Shown one piece after another: positions 16,207 through 24,874 of a stretch of DNA of 64,000 nucleotides (positions are counted from its first letter, which is position 1; each line of letters begins with the position of its first letter). The translations under genes were made by a program, and so were the position numbers. The notes under the pieces are model-generated. The model was not told where the DNA came from. It did no database searches and worked only from the letters and a program-made list of their open reading frames with translations. Origin of the DNA: Chryseobacterium indicum (GTDB lineage Bacteria; Bacteroidota; Bacteroidia; Flavobacteriales; Weeksellaceae); NCBI RefSeq assembly GCF_021504595.1, contig NZ_JACSGT010000002.1, positions 248,001-312,000 of the forward strand. The letters run 5' to 3'.

Positions 16207-16845
16207 ATGCTTTCCGTTAAAAAAAATATTTCGAACACCTTTAAAATCCTTTTAGTTATCGGGTTTGGATATTTCTTTTGGCTAATGCTGAAAATTACGC
16301 TAGAATATATTCCGTTGCGTTCTGATGCGAGTTTTTTAATGATCAAACAAACGGAAGTTACTAACAGACCGGAATATCTTTATTTTTTCTACACTCATGT
16401 CTACACAAGCATTTTTGTTTTGCTGAGTGGATTTTTAGCGATTCTCAGAAAAGATTTCCGCATAAAAAATTTCCACAAAAACACAGGAAAAATTTACATT
16501 TTTCTGATTTTGCTTTTCGCGGCTCCGTCCGGAATTTACATGGGTATTTTTGCCAATGGCGGAATTTTATCGAAAATTTCTTTTGTCATTTTGGGCTGTT
16601 TGTGGTGGTTTTCCACTTTTAAAGCCTATCAGTTAGCCCGGCAGAAAAAATTTAAAGAGCATAAACAATGGATGTGGCGTAGTTTTGCGCTGACACTTTC
16701 CGCGGTAACATTAAGAATGTGGAAGGTAATTATTGTATATTTATTCCACCCGAATCCGATGGATGTTTATCAGATTATTGCTTGGCTGGGCTGGATTCCG
16801 AACATCTTATTAATTGAATATTTAATTGCAAAAAAATACATATGA
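16207..16845 (+). CDS. DUF2306 domain-containing membrane protein
   Basis: A 212-residue integral membrane protein with about five or six hydrophobic helices. DUF2306 hallmarks are HVYTSIFVLLSGF, FHKNTGKIYIF and KEHKQWMWRSFALTLSAVTLR, with conserved His that may bind haem or metal. Function unknown. It starts 11 bp after the tandem repeat array and its stop codon overlaps the start of the YARHG lipoprotein gene (16842-16845), which indicates translational coupling. Confidence 0.85.
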   Translation: MLSVKKNISNTFKILLVIGFGYFFWLMLKITLEYIPLRSDASFLMIKQTEVTNRPEYLYFFYTHVYTSIFVLLSGFLAILRKDFRIKNFHKNTGKIYIFLILLFAAPSGIYMGIFANGGILSKISFVILGCLWWFSTFKAYQLARQKKFKEHKQWMWRSFALTLSAVTLRMWKVIIVYLFHPNPMDVYQIIAWLGWIPNILLIEYLIAKKYI

Positions 16846-17759
16846 AAATTTTAAAATTATCGTTAATCTCCTTATTTACAATTGGTTTAACCGCCTGTAA
16901 AAAGGATGTAAAAACAAAAGATCCTTCAAAAGACAGTCTTACAGCAAAGAAGGATTCTGTAGTTGTTCCCGAAGTTTACAAAGAATATTACGGAATTTAT
17001 ATGGGCGATTTTGCAGGAAAAGGAATGATTACCTCCGAAGACGGCGAAACGTATGAAGGTGAAATTTATAAAAGAATTGCCCTGAAAATCAACCGGATTA
17101 CCAAAGACAGTGTGTACGGACAAAGTATTGTTGATGGAAATCAAAGACCATTCAGAGGAGTTTTTAACGAAACTTCAAAATCCTTTATTCTGGATGAACC
17201 CGGAAATGATAAAGCAGACGGAAGATTTGAGGTAAAATTTAACAACGACAGTCTTACCGGAAGCTGGAATGCCTTTAATAAATCGGCCGTAAAAGCTCCG
17301 AATAAAACTTTAAAGCTTGTGAAAAAAGAGTTTGTATACAACCCGAATTTCATGCTGAATGAAAACAACGACCTCATCGATTGGGAAAATCCGAAGGATT
17401 TCGTAGAAAAATACACCGACGAAGAAACCGGAAAAACGGAAACCTATACAGAATCTAAGAACAGAATTGCATCAGATGCTGTTTTTAAAATCAATGCATC
17501 CAAGCAGAAATTAACGGAAAAAGACCTTAAAAACCTCCGAAAACTGGATATGGAAATTATTAAAAATGCAGTTTTCGCGAGACACGGTTATGCTTTTAAG
17601 AAGCAAACGTACCGAAATTTCTTTGAGCAGACCGACTGGTATATTCCGGTTTCCAATAATGTAGACAGCGAGCTTTCCCCTCTTGAAAAGGACAATGTAG
17701 CTTTACTGAACCGCTTCATCAAATACGCTGAAGATAAATACGACAGTTTCGGAAGGTAG
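16842..17759 (+). CDS. YARHG-domain lipoprotein
   Basis: A 305-residue protein with a lipoprotein signal (LFTIGLTACKK; lipidated Cys19). A middle beta-rich region (about 45-160, with GIYMGDFAGKGM) is followed by the YARHG domain (about 235-295) with NAVFARHGYAFKKQTYRNFF and TDWY. YARHG domains are thought to be extracellular; their ligand is unknown. It is translationally coupled to the DUF2306 gene. It points outward from the cell envelope, likely on the outer membrane. Confidence 0.88.
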   Translation: MKILKLSLISLFTIGLTACKKDVKTKDPSKDSLTAKKDSVVVPEVYKEYYGIYMGDFAGKGMITSEDGETYEGEIYKRIALKINRITKDSVYGQSIVDGNQRPFRGVFNETSKSFILDEPGNDKADGRFEVKFNNDSLTGSWNAFNKSAVKAPNKTLKLVKKEFVYNPNFMLNENNDLIDWENPKDFVEKYTDEETGKTETYTESKNRIASDAVFKINASKQKLTEKDLKNLRKLDMEIIKNAVFARHGYAFKKQTYRNFFEQTDWYIPVSNNVDSELSPLEKDNVALLNRFIKYAEDKYDSFGR

Positions 17760-17760
17760 T

Positions 17761-18174
17761 TTAATGTGTTGTTTGAGGATTTTTCTGCAATTTAACAAAA
17801 ACAAAAAGCAATAAACATCCAACGAAATAACACAAAATATCAATCCACGAAAACGAATTTCCGATCACGATATACATCAGGCTTCCTTTCCGGAAGCCTA
17901 ATTTTTCAGCAATATTGAAATATTGGGCAAATTCTATCAAAAAAGAAAAAATCAGGATACCGAGAATCAATTTTTTATTATCTTCAATTCTGAAAAATGT
18001 TTTGATGAAAGTATAGATCAGCATCACAACAATCACATCTCCGAGATAGGCTCTCACAAAGAAAATATCTTTAAGTTTGGTAGCGATTAAAACTTCTGTC
18101 AGAAATATAAAAACGGTAGCCAGAAAATATGTATAATTAAATGTAACCCGAAATGCCAATTCTTTTCCTTCCAC
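17761..18174 (-). CDS. DUF2809 domain-containing membrane protein
   Basis: A 137-residue protein with four predicted transmembrane helices. The pattern VRAYLGDVIVVMLIYTFIK, FAQYFNIAEKLG and GNSFSWIDILCYFVGC is that of DUF2809, whose function is unknown. It is convergent with the YARHG gene (1 bp apart), and its 5' end overlaps the divergent small gene at 18153 by 22 bp. Confidence 0.83.
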   Translation of the reverse strand: MEGKELAFRVTFNYTYFLATVFIFLTEVLIATKLKDIFFVRAYLGDVIVVMLIYTFIKTFFRIEDNKKLILGILIFSFLIEFAQYFNIAEKLGFRKGSLMYIVIGNSFSWIDILCYFVGCLLLFVFVKLQKNPQTTH

Positions 18175-18365
18175 TTGTAGTGCTTTTTATATATTATGTA
18201 GGTTTTATAACCCTCACAAAATTAAAAATAAAGCAGATTGATAACGATAACAAAACTCATTTTCTGAGATTTTTTTCAGGATTTATCGTGATGGCTCTTC
18301 TTTCTTTATTGATTTTATTAATAAGATGGATCATTACACCGAATCACACCAATGATTTTCACTGA
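18153..18365 (+). CDS. Small two-helix membrane protein (tentative)
   Basis: A 70-residue reading frame with two clear hydrophobic helices (LPLVVLFIYYVGFITLT and FIVMALLSLLILLIRWII) joined by a charged loop. The start overlaps the 5' end of the divergent DUF2809 gene by 22 bp, which is unusual. The two well-formed helices and positively charged flanks argue for a real gene; the overlap and small size argue against. No family recognised. Confidence 0.5.
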   Translation: MPILFLPLVVLFIYYVGFITLTKLKIKQIDNDNKTHFLRFFSGFIVMALLSLLILLIRWIITPNHTNDFH

Positions 18366-18440
18366 TTATTATTAAAAATCAATTTTCATTCGGCTTTATT
18401 TTTGATGCTTTAAAAATATTATTTCTCATAACACAATTAT

Positions 18441-18869
18441 ATGAAAAAGCTGATTATTTTTCTGGGCTTATTTGTAAGCGTCTTTCTATTTGCACAGACT
18501 CAATATAATTCGGTAACGGAAATTCCGGATTATGCCGTTTTAAAAACAAAAATGAAACTGGAAGATGCCGTTACAAAAGCAGACACTCCTGCCGAATTTC
18601 TCGGTGGAATGGAAACTTTTAAAAAACAGTTTTCAGAGAAAATGGATGTAATTGATGTAAAATCTAAAAAAATCAATACCCGAGTTTATTTCATTGTCGA
18701 AAAAACAGGCTATGTAAGATATGTAACTGCATTAGGAGACGATCCGAAACACTCCAAAGCCGCAGAAATTGCTGTAAGAAGACTTTTTGTAAAATGGAAA
18801 CCCGCAACAATCAAAGGAGAACCGGTAAGATTTCTTTATACTTTTCCGCTTACTTTGAAGAAATTTTAA
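18441..18869 (+). CDS. Exported mini TonB-C-like protein
   Basis: A 142-residue protein with a signal peptide (MKKLIIFLGLFVSVFLFAQ) and a C-terminal domain (about 75-142) that resembles the TonB C-terminal fold: VYFIVEKTGYVRYVTALG, then AAEIAVRRLFVKWKPATIKGEPV. It has no membrane anchor or Pro-rich linker, so it cannot work as a classic energy transducer. It is followed closely by a paralogue. Likely periplasmic; partner unknown. Confidence 0.78.
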   Translation: MKKLIIFLGLFVSVFLFAQTQYNSVTEIPDYAVLKTKMKLEDAVTKADTPAEFLGGMETFKKQFSEKMDVIDVKSKKINTRVYFIVEKTGYVRYVTALGDDPKHSKAAEIAVRRLFVKWKPATIKGEPVRFLYTFPLTLKKF

Positions 18870-18890
18870 ATTTTGTTTGCAATTAAAATT

Positions 18891-18898
18891 TATTTTTG
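18891..18898 (+). promoter_or_regulatory. -7 promoter element for the second mini TonB-like gene
   Basis: TATTTTTG matches TAnnTTTG. An in-frame TTG at 18873 lies upstream of this element and so is unlikely to be the translation start; the ATG at 18909 is preferred. Confidence 0.5.
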
Positions 18899-18908
18899 CA
18901 AAAACTTA

Positions 18909-19340
18909 ATGATGAAAATAACACCATTTTTAGCTGTATTTTTTCCTGTGCTTATCTTTTCTCAGGAACAACCTATCCAAACAACTCAGCTTAACGAACT
19001 TTTAATTACTGAAAAAAATGGCAGGGCAAATATTGATGCAGAAAAGCCGGCAACATTTCCTCTTGGGGTAACAGTATTGAAAAATACAATCGCTAAAAAC
19101 TTCAGAATGCGAAAAGTACACAATAATGCTGAAACAGAATCCTGTTCAATTACTTTTTTAATTGATAAAGAAGGCTTTATGACTGAAGTAAAGGCATACG
19201 GAGACAATGAGAGCTTTAACAGAGAAGCTGAAAGAGCTCTTTTAAAAATTAAAGATAAATGGATTCCTGCTGAACTTAACGGAGAAAAAGTTCGTTACAG
19301 ATTTCGAATTCCTTTAACAATTTCTTTTAATCAGAAATAA
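18909..19340 (+). CDS. Exported mini TonB-C-like protein, second paralogue
   Basis: A 143-residue protein with a signal peptide (MMKITPFLAVFFPVLIFSQ) and a TonB-C-like domain (CSITFLIDKEGFMTEVKAYG, REAERALLKIKDKWIPAEL). It shares the layout of the gene just upstream, including the shared pattern of strand, helix with a basic start and final strand. There is no transmembrane anchor or Pro linker. It ends 8 bp from the convergent mutS. Confidence 0.78.
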   Translation: MMKITPFLAVFFPVLIFSQEQPIQTTQLNELLITEKNGRANIDAEKPATFPLGVTVLKNTIAKNFRMRKVHNNAETESCSITFLIDKEGFMTEVKAYGDNESFNREAERALLKIKDKWIPAELNGEKVRYRFRIPLTISFNQK

Positions 19341-19348
19341 CAGAAAAA

Positions 19349-21940
19349 CTATCCTCCAATCATTTTCTTAATCGCATTCAGTTTCATCAACGCTTCAATC
19401 GGCGTTAATGTATTGATGTCGATTTTCGTTAATTCTTCTTTGATGCTTTCCAGAACCGGATCGTCTAACTGAAAGAAAGAAAGTTGAATATTTTCTTCCG
19501 TAACGCGCTTGATCTTTTCAGAAGAACCTCCGCTTTGGGAACGGCTTGCTTCCAGCGTTTTCAGAATTTCATTGGCTCTGTTTACGACTTTGGATGGCAT
19601 TCCCGCCAGTTTTGCCACATGAATACCGAAACTGTGTTCGCTTCCTCCCGGAACCAGCTTTCTCAAAAAGATGATATTTCCTTTATTCTCCTGAATGGAA
19701 ACGTGGAAATTTTTCACGCGCTCGAAACTTACGGTCATTTCATTCAGCTCGTGATAATGCGTTGCAAACAGCGTTTTTGCCTGAGTCGGATGTTGGTGAA
19801 GATATTCCGCAATCGCCCAAGCAATGGAAACTCCGTCATAGGTAGAAGTTCCGCGCCCGATTTCGTCAAGTAAAATTAAACTTCTCTCGGAAATATTATT
19901 TAGAATATTCGCTGCCTCGTTCATTTCCACCATGAAAGTTGATTCACCTGCAGAAATATTATCCGTTGCGCCAACTCTTGTAAAAATTTTATCTAAAACT
20001 CCGATTTCAGCATGTTTTGCAGGAACAAAACTTCCGATCTGAGCCAAAAGACAAACAATTGCAGTCTGACGAAGAATTGCCGATTTACCCGCCATGTTCG
20101 GTCCGGTTACCATGATGATCTGCTGAGAATCTTTATCTAAGAAAATATCATTCGGAATGTATTTTTCGCCTAAAGGAAGGGCATTTTCTATGATCGGATG
20201 TCTTGCTTCTTTTAAATCAATCGCAAAACTTTCATTTAAAACAGGTTTGGTATAACTCTCAGAAACAGCCAGTTCGGATAAACCAACGGCAACATCCAAC
20301 TGTGCAATAATTTTAGAGTTTTCCTGAATCTGATCAATATGAACCATCGTTTCGGAACATACATTTCTGTACAGTTCGTTTTCTAAAACTCCGATTTTTT
20401 CTTCGGCTCCAAGAATCTGATTTTCATATTCTTTCAGTTCTTCCGTGATGTAGCGTTCCGCATTTACCAGCGTCTGTTTTCTCAGCCAGTCATTTGGAAC
20501 TTTATCTTTATGGGTATTTCTGACTTCAATATAATAGCCGAAAACGTTATTAAAATCGATTTTCAGACTTGAAATTCCTGTTCTTTCGATTTCTCTCTGA
20601 CACATTTCATCCAGAAAACCTCGACCTTTGGATTGTAATCCTCTTAAGCGATCCAGTTCTTCGGAAATTCCTTCTTTAATGACGTTTCCTTTCGATAAAT
20701 TCACCGGAAGTTCATCATTCAGATGATTTTGAAGGCATTTTATCAATTCATCCTGATCGTACAACGGATCCAGCCAAGCCAGAATATCGGCATGAGGATG
20801 AAGCAACACTTTGATTTTATGGATATTGATTAAACTCTGGCGAAGATATCCCAATTCTTTCGGTGAAATTTTTTCCGCTGCCAGTTTTCCCATCAGTCGA
20901 TCCAGATCGGAAATCGATTTTAATAATTGGGAAATTTCATATTTCAGATGGTCATTTTCGTTTAAAAAATCAATTAAAGACAATCTTCTGTTGATTTCAT
21001 CCACTGATTTTAATGGTAAGATTATTCTTCGTCTCAACAATCTTCCTCCCATCGGAGTGGATGTTTTATCGATAATATCTAACAGTGATTTCCCCTGCGG
21101 ATTGCTTGGATACACAATTTCAAGATTTCTCAGCGTAAAATTATCCATCATCAGAAAGTCTTCCTGCGGAATGATCTGAATTTTGGTGATGTGAGACAGT
21201 AAATTATGATGCGTATCTTCCACCAGATAAGCGAAAATCGCTCCTGCTGCGGTAATTGCCAATGGCTGACTTTCCACTCCAAAACCTTTTAATGAATTGG
21301 TTTTAAAGTGATTCGTCAGTTTTTCGTAGGCAAAATTATACTGATACGCCCAGTCTTCAAGTTTAAAGGCATTTTTATTTTTAAGCTGTTCAGGAATCTG
21401 AACACTTCGCTGGTAGATAATCTCACTCGGATCAAATGTATTGACGATATGAAGCAGTTTTTCCAGATTTCCTTCACTCACCAGAAATTCCCCTGTAGAA
21501 ATATCCACTAAAGCAATCCCGAATTTTTCCTTTTCTTTATGAAGGGAAAGAAGAAAATTGTTCTTTTTTGAATTTAGAACCTGATCGTTGAACGTAACTC
21601 CCGGTGTTACCAGTTCCGTGACTCCCCTTTTTACGATTCCCTTCACCATTTTCGGATCTTCCAACTGGTCGCAGATCGCAACTCTCATTCCCGCTCTTAC
21701 GAGTTTTGGCAGGTAAGAATCTACCGAATGGTGCGGAAAACCAGCCAGTTCGATATGACCTTCACCATTGGCTCTTTTCGTTAAAACAATTCCTAAGATC
21801 TGTGACGTTCTCACGGCATCCTGCCCGAAAGTTTCATAAAAATCCCCTACTCTGAATAGCAAAAGCGCATCAGGATATTTCGCCTTGATGGTATTGTACT
21901 GCGTCATTAACGGGGTTTCTTTCTTCGCTGCCTTTGCCAT
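19349..21940 (-). CDS. mutS: DNA mismatch repair protein MutS
   Basis: MutS binds mismatches and small loops in DNA and recruits MutL. The 863-residue protein has the mismatch-contacting FYE motif (Phe34 and Glu36 in RVGDFYETFG), connector, lever and clamp domains, and a C-terminal ABC-type ATPase with Walker A GPNMAGKS, Walker B LILLDEIGRGTSTYDG and the helix-turn-helix GIHVAKLAGMP. Length and domain order are complete. A near-consensus -7 (TACTTTTA on the minus strand, 21968-21975) lies upstream. Monocistronic. Confidence 0.97.
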   Translation of the reverse strand: MAKAAKKETPLMTQYNTIKAKYPDALLLFRVGDFYETFGQDAVRTSQILGIVLTKRANGEGHIELAGFPHHSVDSYLPKLVRAGMRVAICDQLEDPKMVKGIVKRGVTELVTPGVTFNDQVLNSKKNNFLLSLHKEKEKFGIALVDISTGEFLVSEGNLEKLLHIVNTFDPSEIIYQRSVQIPEQLKNKNAFKLEDWAYQYNFAYEKLTNHFKTNSLKGFGVESQPLAITAAGAIFAYLVEDTHHNLLSHITKIQIIPQEDFLMMDNFTLRNLEIVYPSNPQGKSLLDIIDKTSTPMGGRLLRRRIILPLKSVDEINRRLSLIDFLNENDHLKYEISQLLKSISDLDRLMGKLAAEKISPKELGYLRQSLINIHKIKVLLHPHADILAWLDPLYDQDELIKCLQNHLNDELPVNLSKGNVIKEGISEELDRLRGLQSKGRGFLDEMCQREIERTGISSLKIDFNNVFGYYIEVRNTHKDKVPNDWLRKQTLVNAERYITEELKEYENQILGAEEKIGVLENELYRNVCSETMVHIDQIQENSKIIAQLDVAVGLSELAVSESYTKPVLNESFAIDLKEARHPIIENALPLGEKYIPNDIFLDKDSQQIIMVTGPNMAGKSAILRQTAIVCLLAQIGSFVPAKHAEIGVLDKIFTRVGATDNISAGESTFMVEMNEAANILNNISERSLILLDEIGRGTSTYDGVSIAWAIAEYLHQHPTQAKTLFATHYHELNEMTVSFERVKNFHVSIQENKGNIIFLRKLVPGGSEHSFGIHVAKLAGMPSKVVNRANEILKTLEASRSQSGGSSEKIKRVTEENIQLSFFQLDDPVLESIKEELTKIDINTLTPIEALMKLNAIKKMIGG

Positions 21941-22039
21941 TACAATCGTTCTTAAGAATTAGGTCGGTAAAAGTATGAAATAAAATAGTAGAAGGAAAGT
22001 CTGAAACTTACAACTTAAAAAAAGAAATTTCTTTTATCA

Positions 22040-22906
22040 TTAAGAATGTTTAGCCAAAGCTTCCGAACTTTTCTTATACGCCCACTTCTGTTTGTAATTC
22101 ACCCACTTTGCTTTAAAAATTTTTCGCATGATTTTATCGGTATATCTCATGATGAAAACATGATACAGCATATTCGCGAAAACATTCGGTTTATTGGGTA
22201 AAGCACGAAGTGACATTGAAAACCCGGGTTCTAAATATCGGTTGAAATGCCAGAACGCGCCGGGAATAAAAAGTGCATCACCATGTTCCATAAAAATTTC
22301 AAAACCTTTGGCATGTTTCAGGGCAGGAAATTTTTCATAGTCAGGATTTTCGTAATCTATATCATAAATGGTATGAACCGACAACGGAACTTTATATAAA
22401 AAAGCGGATTGTTTCTGATCGAAAAGCAAAATTCTCTTTTTTCCTTCAAAATGAATGTGCAGAAAATCTCCCAAATCTACATCATAATGCATCAGAACAT
22501 GCGCTTCACTCCCTCCGAAAAATAAGGTCGGAAGACGTTTGAAAAATTTCATTCCCAAATCCGGATACGTAAAGTTTTTCAGCAGTTCCGGAAGCCGGTC
22601 TGTAATGATATAAAAGAAAATCCTCAGATCGGAAGGTTTACTTTTTATCGTATCAATATAATCCTTCATTTTCATTCTGGTAACCGGAGCATCACTGCTT
22701 TTATTCGCGTCGGCAGGCTTATTATCATACAAAGGGACTTCCTGTTCACCCGCTTTTTCACGGATAAAATCAAAATTCCATTTGTCGAAGGCATCCCATC
22801 GGCTCGCAAAATTTTTAATCAGAAGCGGCTTGTGCTTTTTGAAATAATTTTTCTGAAAATCTTCTTTACTGATATCGTTAACAACATCTACACTTTCGAG
22901 AATCAT
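22040..22906 (-). CDS. Cupin-8/JmjC-like Fe(II)- and 2-oxoglutarate-type oxygenase
   Basis: A 288-residue protein of the cupin-like (JmjC-type) family that hydroxylates proteins or other substrates. The iron ligands are visible as the HYD of VLMHYDVDLGDFLH and the distal His in PGAFWHFNRYLEPG. The GDALFIP strand is also typical. The C-terminus (about 245-288) is very basic. Such genes are widespread in Bacteroidota and their substrates are unknown. It stands alone, 99 bp upstream of mutS on the same strand. Confidence 0.85.
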   Translation of the reverse strand: MILESVDVVNDISKEDFQKNYFKKHKPLLIKNFASRWDAFDKWNFDFIREKAGEQEVPLYDNKPADANKSSDAPVTRMKMKDYIDTIKSKPSDLRIFFYIITDRLPELLKNFTYPDLGMKFFKRLPTLFFGGSEAHVLMHYDVDLGDFLHIHFEGKKRILLFDQKQSAFLYKVPLSVHTIYDIDYENPDYEKFPALKHAKGFEIFMEHGDALFIPGAFWHFNRYLEPGFSMSLRALPNKPNVFANMLYHVFIMRYTDKIMRKIFKAKWVNYKQKWAYKKSSEALAKHS

Positions 22907-23214
22907 TTGGTGTGTATTTTTTAATGTGAAATAAAAATAGTGTTTTTCTGAAATTTGGGGAAATTTAAAGACAATATATTGCTACAAGGATTTTTTTAAT
23001 TTAATTCTGCTTGGAATTAGCATGATGAAGATTTTATTTTTCAACGCGACATTCGCAAAGATTTTATTTCAATTTTTCATCCATATTTTTTTGATCGCGA
23101 AGGCACTTCGTTCAGCAAATGATAGCAAAACAACAATTGTGCGTCTTAAGATTTTAGTTATTGATAAAGTCAGGATAAAATGAAAAAATTATATTTGTAA
23201 GACTAAGAGAATTT
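22907..23214. other. Intergenic region of 308 bp, no gene seen
   Basis: No supported coding sequence on either strand. It holds the bestrophin -7 element at 23190-23197. The middle (about 23040-23135) contains a GC-richer patch with GCGACATTCGCAAAG and GATCGCGAAGGCACTTCG that looks like decayed intergenic repeat material. Confidence 0.6.
23190..23197 (+). promoter_or_regulatory. -7 promoter element for the bestrophin gene
   Basis: TATATTTG matches TAnnTTTG and lies 17 bp upstream of the ATG at 23215. Confidence 0.5.
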
Positions 23215-24096
23215 ATGAGAGTTTACAACACCAAACATTTCCTGAAAATCCTTTTCAGCCTGCATAAAAGCGACACTTTAAAAATATTATTTCCAAGCAT
23301 GATCCTCGTCGGATTATATACGTGGGGCGTAGAATATCTTGAAATTGAGCATTTCCGGCTTAATTCAAAATCAGGGATCAGCAATGTGGGTTTAATTCAT
23401 TCTCTATTAGGCTTTGTGCTTTCTTTATTGTTGGTTTTCAGAACAAACACAGCTTACGATCGATGGTGGGAAGGCAGAAAACTGTGGGGAAAACTGGTGA
23501 ATGACACCCGTAATTTTGCCATAAAAGTCAATACTATTTTGGGCGACGACAGACAGAATGCTGAGCAAATTGCAAGATATTTAAAGTTTTTTCCTCACTT
23601 TTTAGCAAAACATTTATCTAAAGAATCTACCCGACTGGCTTTGGATGAAGATTATTCCGAAATAGAGAAAGAGCTTAAAAATCACGGTCCGAGTGAAATT
23701 ATCATTCTGATGAGTCACAAATTAAATCAGTTAAAGAAAGAAGGAAAAATCTCGGATATTGAAATGCTGTATCTCGACACCCAGCTTTCGGGTTTTCTTG
23801 ATGTTTGCGGCGGTTGTGAGAGAATTAAAAATACGCCGATTCCGTATTCTTATTCATCGTTCATCAAAAAGTTTATCATTCTGTATGTTTTTGCGCTGCC
23901 GATTGCTTATGTCATCAATATCGGAAATTACATTATCCCGCTTACGGTATTCATTTATTATGTTCTGATGAGTCTTGAGCTGATTGCTGAAGAAATTGAA
24001 GATCCTTTTAATAATGATGAAAATGATATTCCGATGGAAACCATTGCCCAGAATATTGAGAAAAACGTTCATCAGATCATGGGTACTAAAAAATAA
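23215..24096 (+). CDS. Bestrophin-family ion channel
   Basis: A 293-residue membrane protein of the bestrophin / UPF0187 family, which forms pentameric ion channels (a bacterial homologue conducts sodium). The family core is LLLVFRTNTAYDRWWEGRKLWG with the following NDTRNFA, and the C-terminal acidic segment IAEEIEDPFNNDENDIPME. Four hydrophobic segments are present. Ion selectivity cannot be read from the sequence. A SpoU gene follows on the same strand with its own promoter. Confidence 0.92.
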   Translation: MRVYNTKHFLKILFSLHKSDTLKILFPSMILVGLYTWGVEYLEIEHFRLNSKSGISNVGLIHSLLGFVLSLLLVFRTNTAYDRWWEGRKLWGKLVNDTRNFAIKVNTILGDDRQNAEQIARYLKFFPHFLAKHLSKESTRLALDEDYSEIEKELKNHGPSEIIILMSHKLNQLKKEGKISDIEMLYLDTQLSGFLDVCGGCERIKNTPIPYSYSSFIKKFIILYVFALPIAYVINIGNYIIPLTVFIYYVLMSLELIAEEIEDPFNNDENDIPMETIAQNIEKNVHQIMGTKK

Positions 24097-24136
24097 CAAA
24101 ATCCGTTTTTATCTGAAAATCGTAAATATTTATACC

Positions 24137-24144
24137 TAATTTTG
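24137..24144 (+). promoter_or_regulatory. -7 promoter element for the SpoU methyltransferase
   Basis: TAATTTTG is a full TAnnTTTG match. Transcription would start near 24151, only about 8 nt before the TTG start codon at 24159, so the leader is very short. Confidence 0.5.
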
Positions 24145-24158
24145 ACAAAAAAATAAAA

Positions 24159-24689
24159 TTGGTACAGAAATTAAAACTGGAAGAACTCAACAGAATTGAT
24201 GTGGAAACCTTTAAATCGGTTGAAAAAATTCCTTTGGTAGTAGTTTTAGACAACATCAGAAGCATGCACAATGTGGGTGCAACGTTCAGGACGGCAGATG
24301 CATTTTTAATTCAGAAGATTATCCTTTGCGGAATCACGCCGCAGCCGCCACACCGCGAAATCCATAAAGCTGCTTTGGGAGCTACGGAAAGCGTAGACTG
24401 GAGTCATGAAAATGATATTAATACAGCCATTAATGATTTAAAATCTCAGGGATTTGAAGTGGTGGGAATCGAGCAGACGACCAACAGCCAAATAATCACA
24501 GATTTCACCATCGATAAAACAAAAAAATACGCGGTGATTTTAGGAAATGAAGTGGAAGGAATAAGCGATGAAGCGTTGCCGAATATTGATTCTTTCCTTG
24601 AAATTCCTCAGTTGGGAACCAAACATTCTTTAAATGTAAGCGTTTGCGGAGGAATTGTAATGTGGGAATTTGCAAAGGCTTTAAAATAA
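24159..24689 (+). CDS. SpoU/TrmH-family RNA 2'-O-methyltransferase
   Basis: A 176-residue SPOUT-fold methyltransferase that uses S-adenosylmethionine to methylate ribose in tRNA or rRNA. Motif 1 is LDNIRSMHNVGATFRTADAF, motif 2 is VILGNEVEGIS and motif 3 is LNVSVCGGIVMWE; together they form the SAM-binding knot. The start is TTG at 24159, since no ATG lies before the first motif. There is no N-terminal RNA-binding extension, so it resembles compact TrmH/TrmL-like enzymes. The target nucleotide is not predictable. Confidence 0.9.
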   Translation: MVQKLKLEELNRIDVETFKSVEKIPLVVVLDNIRSMHNVGATFRTADAFLIQKIILCGITPQPPHREIHKAALGATESVDWSHENDINTAINDLKSQGFEVVGIEQTTNSQIITDFTIDKTKKYAVILGNEVEGISDEALPNIDSFLEIPQLGTKHSLNVSVCGGIVMWEFAKALK

Positions 24690-24691
24690 AA

Positions 24692-24723
24692 AAACTGCAT
24701 ATGTCTAAGAGACAGTGCAGTTT
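24692..24723. terminator. Terminator-like hairpin after the SpoU gene
   Basis: AAACTGCA and TGCAGTTT form an 8-bp stem with an inner GTCT/AGAC pairing. The T run follows on the minus strand, not on the plus strand, so plus-strand termination would be weak; its direction is unclear. Confidence 0.5.
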
Positions 24724-24748
24724 GAAATAAATCTAATAAAAAGTAAAA

Positions 24749-24796
24749 ATGAAAGGCGACAAAGGTACTCTTTTTTTTTACACCAACAAATTTTAA
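24749..24796 (+). CDS. Possible 15-residue leader peptide (speculative)
   Basis: ATG at 24749 opens MKGDKGTLFFYTNKF and stops at 24796. It lies in the leader ahead of the CBS-domain gene and contains a nine-T run that could make translation or transcription slip. Too short to judge from one genome. Confidence 0.2.
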   Translation: MKGDKGTLFFYTNKF

Positions 24797-24874
24797 AATT
24801 ATTTTTTTTTATTTTCCTGAAAAAAAGTATTATTTTGAAGAAAAGTTTCGTTTAATTTTTTATAAATTAGCACA

